Source: Methanomicrobia archaeon (GTDB lineage: Archaea; Halobacteriota; Syntropharchaeia; Alkanophagales; Methanospirareceae). Taken from it: a stretch of 26,855 bases of DNA. Location of the stretch: the NCBI GenBank assembly GCA_016928455.1, contig JAFGKP010000079.1, positions 1-26,855 on the forward strand, given 5' to 3'. The translations under genes and the position numbers were made by a program. Below, one piece after another: positions 23,348 through 26,855 of the stretch; within the stretch, counting starts at the first letter, position 1, and each line of letters begins with the position of its first letter. The notes beneath the pieces are model-generated. The model was not told where the DNA came from. It searched no databases and saw nothing but the letters and a program-made list of their open reading frames with translations.

Positions 23348-24986
23348 ACGTGGTGAACAGCCGGTAGATTCGCGTGATCTTATTCGGTAGCTTGGCCACC
23401 TCATCAATCACGACCCAGCGGCTGCTCGCGTACATCCGCGGCAGATACTCGGCCGCCTCGCGATCGACCGTGATGCAGAACGATTTGATACCATACCGCC
23501 CGGCCTCCCGGAGCGCCATCCGAGTATCTTCGATCGCGTAATCGCCGTGATACTCAAGATCGAGCGGTTTGCCGTCACTCAAAAGGATCAGCAATCTCGT
23601 CTTCTCCTCCCTGCCCCGCAACTTCAGTGTTGTATGCCTGATCGCCGGGGCGATCCGGGTCGAGCGCTGGCTTCGCAACCGCGAGATTTTGCTCTGGACA
23701 CGTTCATCGTAGGAGTCCTCGAACTCCTTAACGGTGTAAAAGAGCGAATTGTCGCGCCCGTAGCCGGAGAAGCAGTAGATCGCGAACGCATCTCCGAGCT
23801 CTTCCAGCGCTTCTGACATCACGATCAACGCCTCCTTCTCGCACGTCAAGGTCGCCCCGCTGGTGCTCCCGCTCACGTCCACGAGGAACGCAACGGCGAT
23901 ATCACGCGTTCGCTTCTCTGTGCGCACGTAGTTCCGCTCGGACGGAGAGAGTCGCAGCCGCTTGTCAATGAAGTACTGCACCGTGGCATCGAGGTCAATA
24001 TCGTCCCCCTCGAATTGCTCCCGCACCTTAACGACACCTTCCGGCCTGAGCATCTGGAACTCACGCCGAATGCACGTGATCAGGCCACCGTACTTCTGCA
24101 CCGTCGCGCGGTAAAAATCGGTTGAGCCGCCGGTCAGTTGCTGTTCCCGCACCCGCGTCCAGTTCGGCCGGTAATCGCCAATATCAATACCCCATTCGTG
24201 GTACAGGAACGTCCCGTGCTCGTTCTGGAGCGCATTACCCTCGCGAATGACCGTCTCGAGTTCGCTCAAATACACGCTCAGCTGGTTCAGCTCAAGCGCC
24301 TCAAGCTCTGATTCGACCGCCCGGGGAGTGACGCCCGTCTCCTTGAAGAGCGTTCTTAACAGGTGTTTGACACGTTCTTCTGATCCCTGCTGCTGCTCTG
24401 ACCGTTCCGCGGGCTCTTCGAGCGGGTGCCCGAACTGCTCCTTCCCGCAACGTTGCTGCTCATCGGTGCACTCCTGCCGCTCCAGTTTCTCGCTTAGTTT
24501 ACGCGCTGCTCGGTTGAAATTGCCGATCGTGTCCTCAACCTTCGATTGGTCAAGCGGTGCCGAAAACGGTGGCAGTGATTCATAAGGCCCTGGAATCGCC
24601 TCATCGATCAGGCTATACACGTCCGCAGCAACCCGGGCCGTCTCGTGGATATCTGCCTTTGACGAGGTCAACGGTTGGCTGCGCCATACCGCCTGCTCGA
24701 GAACCGCAGCGATCGTAACGGGCGGCTGCTCGTTTGTCCCGCCGGCCGTCAAGGACTGCCCCAGGAGCTCCACGGCACGCTGCTTGTCCGTAGCAAGTGC
24801 CGCAAGTGACGGGCGTTTCGTCACCATGTGCCCGTTCATTGCTCTGATCTGCTCACCAAGCACCGGATATTCGGCCTGCAGACGTGCAGTAATCCGGTAA
24901 TCCTCGAGAATGGTAGTGAGGTCACGCGCTAACGCAGGGTCGGGGAAACAGGCAAAGAACTGCTCCAGGTCGCTCCTCTCGGTCAT
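23346..24986 (-). CDS. NorD/CbbO-like VWA-domain protein
   Basis: Von Willebrand A domain protein of the NorD/CbbO type, which works with MoxR-family AAA+ ATPases to activate or insert cofactors into metalloenzymes. The VWA begins near residue 362; its MIDAS motif is DVSGSTSG (Asp370, Ser372, Ser374), with LLSDGKPLD later supplying the second metal-binding Asp. Ahead of it lies the family signature YHEWGIDIGDYRPNWTRVRE (262-281). The first 250 residues are helical with a Gln/Glu-rich charged stretch (170-205). The ATG overlaps the stop of the upstream repeat-protein gene by ATGA. The target enzyme is unknown. Confidence 0.85.
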   Translation of the reverse strand: MTERSDLEQFFACFPDPALARDLTTILEDYRITARLQAEYPVLGEQIRAMNGHMVTKRPSLAALATDKQRAVELLGQSLTAGGTNEQPPVTIAAVLEQAVWRSQPLTSSKADIHETARVAADVYSLIDEAIPGPYESLPPFSAPLDQSKVEDTIGNFNRAARKLSEKLERQECTDEQQRCGKEQFGHPLEEPAERSEQQQGSEERVKHLLRTLFKETGVTPRAVESELEALELNQLSVYLSELETVIREGNALQNEHGTFLYHEWGIDIGDYRPNWTRVREQQLTGGSTDFYRATVQKYGGLITCIRREFQMLRPEGVVKVREQFEGDDIDLDATVQYFIDKRLRLSPSERNYVRTEKRTRDIAVAFLVDVSGSTSGATLTCEKEALIVMSEALEELGDAFAIYCFSGYGRDNSLFYTVKEFEDSYDERVQSKISRLRSQRSTRIAPAIRHTTLKLRGREEKTRLLILLSDGKPLDLEYHGDYAIEDTRMALREAGRYGIKSFCITVDREAAEYLPRMYASSRWVVIDEVAKLPNKITRIYRLFTT

Positions 24987-26701
24987 ACGCGCTCACCATA
25001 CTTCGACCTTAAACTCGACACGAGGTCACTCACGGTCACGAGTTCGAAATCGAAGCTGCCGTATTCCAGATGGGCCTCTTCATGTGTCGCCAGAACCTTA
25101 TAGAGCGTAAAATTCCGTGCTTCGTCGCTGAATTCATCTAGATACTCGGGCAGAAAGATCCGCTTGCCATCGGTCGATGCACCCTGTGCCTCCACAAGCT
25201 CGATCCGGTAGCCCAGAAGCGCATTCAGATACATCGCCAGGATATGCTTGATCTTCTTCAGCTCCAGACCGCGTGCGATCGTCTCCATGAACTGCGCACT
25301 TTCGGTAGATTCGCCCCGGACGAACGAGGTCGCCCGGCCCTCATCAATACCCGTCAGTTCGGCCGCTCTGGTCGCTACTTCTTCAAAACCGCCGTACCCC
25401 ACACGATCCACGAGTGCTGGGCTCTGTTCCAGCAAACTGACCGCGGTACTCCCGCTGTACGTGGCAATACGGTTACAGAGCGCGTAAACGTCCTTCACGA
25501 GCGCTGCATCGCCGTACGCGTGCAATCGCCTGACGAGTTCGGGCGTTTCACCAAGTACACGAACAGCGGTACGCCAGTTGACCTTGTCAGATACCTGACA
25601 GCACAGCGCATACACGCTCGTCATCAACTCGTCATCACCGTAAGCGAGCACCTGCGCAATGAGCTCCGGGCTCTCATCAAGCACCTTCGCGGCGATAAAG
25701 CCGTCGTCCTTGTTCACCTCGGTGGTGAGATACGCAAGCTTCTTCAAACAGTTACTACCGACCTTATCGATGAGTTCAGGGCTCATCTCGAGCAGCCGTG
25801 CCGCAACAAAGCTGTCATCGCGCGCAATCTCACTGCAGAGCAGCGCAAGCTCCTCCAAACCCGCAATACCAACACGATCGATGAGCTCCGGACCCATGCC
25901 CAGCAAGGTCACCGCGGTGCGCCAGCTATACCGCGCTACTTGACGACTGAGCTGAGCGATCTCCTTCAAACCGTCATACCCGACGCGATCGATGAGCGCG
26001 GGACTCTGCTCGAGCAACCGTACCGCGATCGATCGATTGACGCGCGCGCACGCCATACTGAGCGCAACGACATCTTGTAAGCCGTCATACCCCAGCCGAT
26101 CGATCAGCTCGGCGCTCATGCCGAGCATTCGGGCCGCTACGAAGCTATTATCCCGCGCAACCCGGGCAGAGAGCTCCGCAACCTTCGCCAGATCCGCATA
26201 CCCGACCGTCTCGATGAGCTCCGGACTGAGCTCAAGTAGCCGAACGGCAGTCCCGCCATTGGCCTCTGCGACCTGAAGGCTGAGTTTCACGACTCGTTTC
26301 GCCAACTCGAGATCGCCATATATCCGCACGTGCTCAAGCGTATCCGGACTCTCCTCGAGCAGCCGAGCAGCCACAAAGGTCGTATCACCTGCTACCTTTC
26401 GTGCAAGCTCATATACCAGCAGCACGAGGTCCACATCACCGCACGTGAGCAACCGTTCGATGATCTCCGGCGCCAGCTCGAGTAACCGAACAGCCTTCTT
26501 CTCACTATACCGCGTCAGCTGCATGCTCAGTCCGATAACCTGCTCTAAGCCCGCCTCGCCGATGCGGTCACTGAGTGGATAGAGCGTACTCGCGAGTGTC
26601 TCGAGCTCCTCGCCCTCGTACTGCCCCTTGAGCAGGTGCTTCACGTGCCGTTCGCCACGAGCACGCTTGAGCGTCTCCCGGACCATTCGTCCAATCCGCA
26701 C
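24983..26701 (-). CDS. Repeat protein with HEEAH motif, N-terminal half of a split NorD/CbbO
   Basis: Residues about 55-440 contain ten copies of a helical repeat of roughly 37-42 residues with the core LLExSPELIDRVG and a following LSxxVAR helix. The C-terminal part has KRIFLPEYLDEF, then LYKVLATHEEAHLEYGSFDF with an HExxH motif (540-544). In one-piece NorD/CbbO proteins these elements precede the VWA domain, so this gene plus the next look like one ancestral protein cut in two. Whether HEEAH binds zinc is untested. It starts at GTG 26701, or at ATG 26686 preceded by GAGGTG. The repeats leave a 111-bp periodicity in the DNA. Confidence 0.75.
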   Translation of the reverse strand: MRIGRMVRETLKRARGERHVKHLLKGQYEGEELETLASTLYPLSDRIGEAGLEQVIGLSMQLTRYSEKKAVRLLELAPEIIERLLTCGDVDLVLLVYELARKVAGDTTFVAARLLEESPDTLEHVRIYGDLELAKRVVKLSLQVAEANGGTAVRLLELSPELIETVGYADLAKVAELSARVARDNSFVAARMLGMSAELIDRLGYDGLQDVVALSMACARVNRSIAVRLLEQSPALIDRVGYDGLKEIAQLSRQVARYSWRTAVTLLGMGPELIDRVGIAGLEELALLCSEIARDDSFVAARLLEMSPELIDKVGSNCLKKLAYLTTEVNKDDGFIAAKVLDESPELIAQVLAYGDDELMTSVYALCCQVSDKVNWRTAVRVLGETPELVRRLHAYGDAALVKDVYALCNRIATYSGSTAVSLLEQSPALVDRVGYGGFEEVATRAAELTGIDEGRATSFVRGESTESAQFMETIARGLELKKIKHILAMYLNALLGYRIELVEAQGASTDGKRIFLPEYLDEFSDEARNFTLYKVLATHEEAHLEYGSFDFELVTVSDLVSSLRSKYGERV

Positions 26702-26720
26702 CTCACGGTTCGTTCGTTAG

Positions 26721-26855
26721 TTACAGGGTGAAGTAATTTTTCAAAATCTCTTCAATGCTGCGTTTGAGATCAGCATCATGCGTCAGCGGCTCGGTTAACG
26801 TCGAGGAAAGTGCATCACGCATCGGAACGCCGTTTTTGAGCAACGTGCCGGCATA
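26721..26855 (-). CDS. MoxR/NorQ/CbbQ-type AAA+ ATPase, C-terminus only
   Basis: The last 44 residues of a gene that continues beyond the window. The visible end, AGTLLKNGVPMRDALSSTLT then EPLTHDADLKRSIEEIL, matches the C-terminal lid of NorQ/CbbQ ATPases (typical pattern: LxxxGxPxRxA...EPLTDD). It ends 19 nt before the repeat-protein gene on the same strand, so the order is ATPase, repeat/HEEAH protein, VWA protein, as in norQD and cbbQO pairs. Confidence 0.7.
   Translation of the reverse strand, partial: YAGTLLKNGVPMRDALSSTLTEPLTHDADLKRSIEEILKNYFTL

Noticed and set aside
25244..26080. 278-codon plus-strand open frame opposite the repeat protein
   Set aside because: It is a shadow of the 111-bp repeats, which keep the reverse frame open.
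25400..26500. Regular 111-bp DNA periodicity resembling a tandem or CRISPR-like array
   Set aside because: The repeats are imperfect, lack spacers, and are fully explained by the helical protein repeats in the minus-strand gene.

Overview
The window reads as archaeal, most likely a euryarchaeote of the methanogen / anaerobic methane or alkane oxidiser group. The evidence is the GatE tRNA amidotransferase subunit, an archaeal Nmd3 homologue, acetyl-CoA decarbonylase/synthase (ACDS) subunits CdhC, CdhD and CdhE, isopentenyl phosphate kinase, an archaeal-type prenyl diphosphate synthase, archaeosortase-type C-terminal signals, and TATA boxes about 26 nt upstream of several start codons (leaderless-type promoters). 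A narrower placement such as ANME-1 or Syntropharchaeia is only a guess.

Layout. 1-3.6 kb (minus): purQ coupled to a Nudix hydrolase gene, then gatE. 3.7-5.8 kb (plus): an nmd3-like gene and a secreted beta-helix protein with its own TATA box, a strong Shine-Dalgarno (SD) site and a T-rich terminator. 5.9-8.0 kb: a minus-strand pair encoding a LigD-like primase-polymerase and a LigD-type 3'-phosphoesterase, divergent from a small winged-helix regulator. 8.35-15.8 kb (minus): one long run, cdhC - idsA - ubiX - IPK - cdhD - cdhE - APS-kinase-like gene. Genes for the acetyl-CoA enzyme thus flank genes of the acetyl-CoA-derived archaeal isoprenoid route. 16-18.6 kb: argF divergent from a GalT-like gene followed by a methyltransferase gene. 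18.6-23.3 kb: an accessory stretch with an orphan MNT nucleotidyltransferase, a PPC/DUF296 protein, a start-less HicA remnant, an MBL-fold hydrolase coupled to a small membrane protein, a PGF-CTERM surface protein, and hicB followed by a truncated hicA start. 23.3-26.86 kb (minus): a MoxR/NorQ-type ATPase (C-terminus only), a repeat protein with an HEEAH motif, and a NorD-like VWA protein. Together the last two look like a NorD/CbbO protein split into two genes.

Most gene identities rest on clear motifs. The main open points are start codons, the function of the NorQ/NorD-like set, whether the end-joining-type pair works without Ku and ligase nearby, and whether the toxin-antitoxin pieces are dead.
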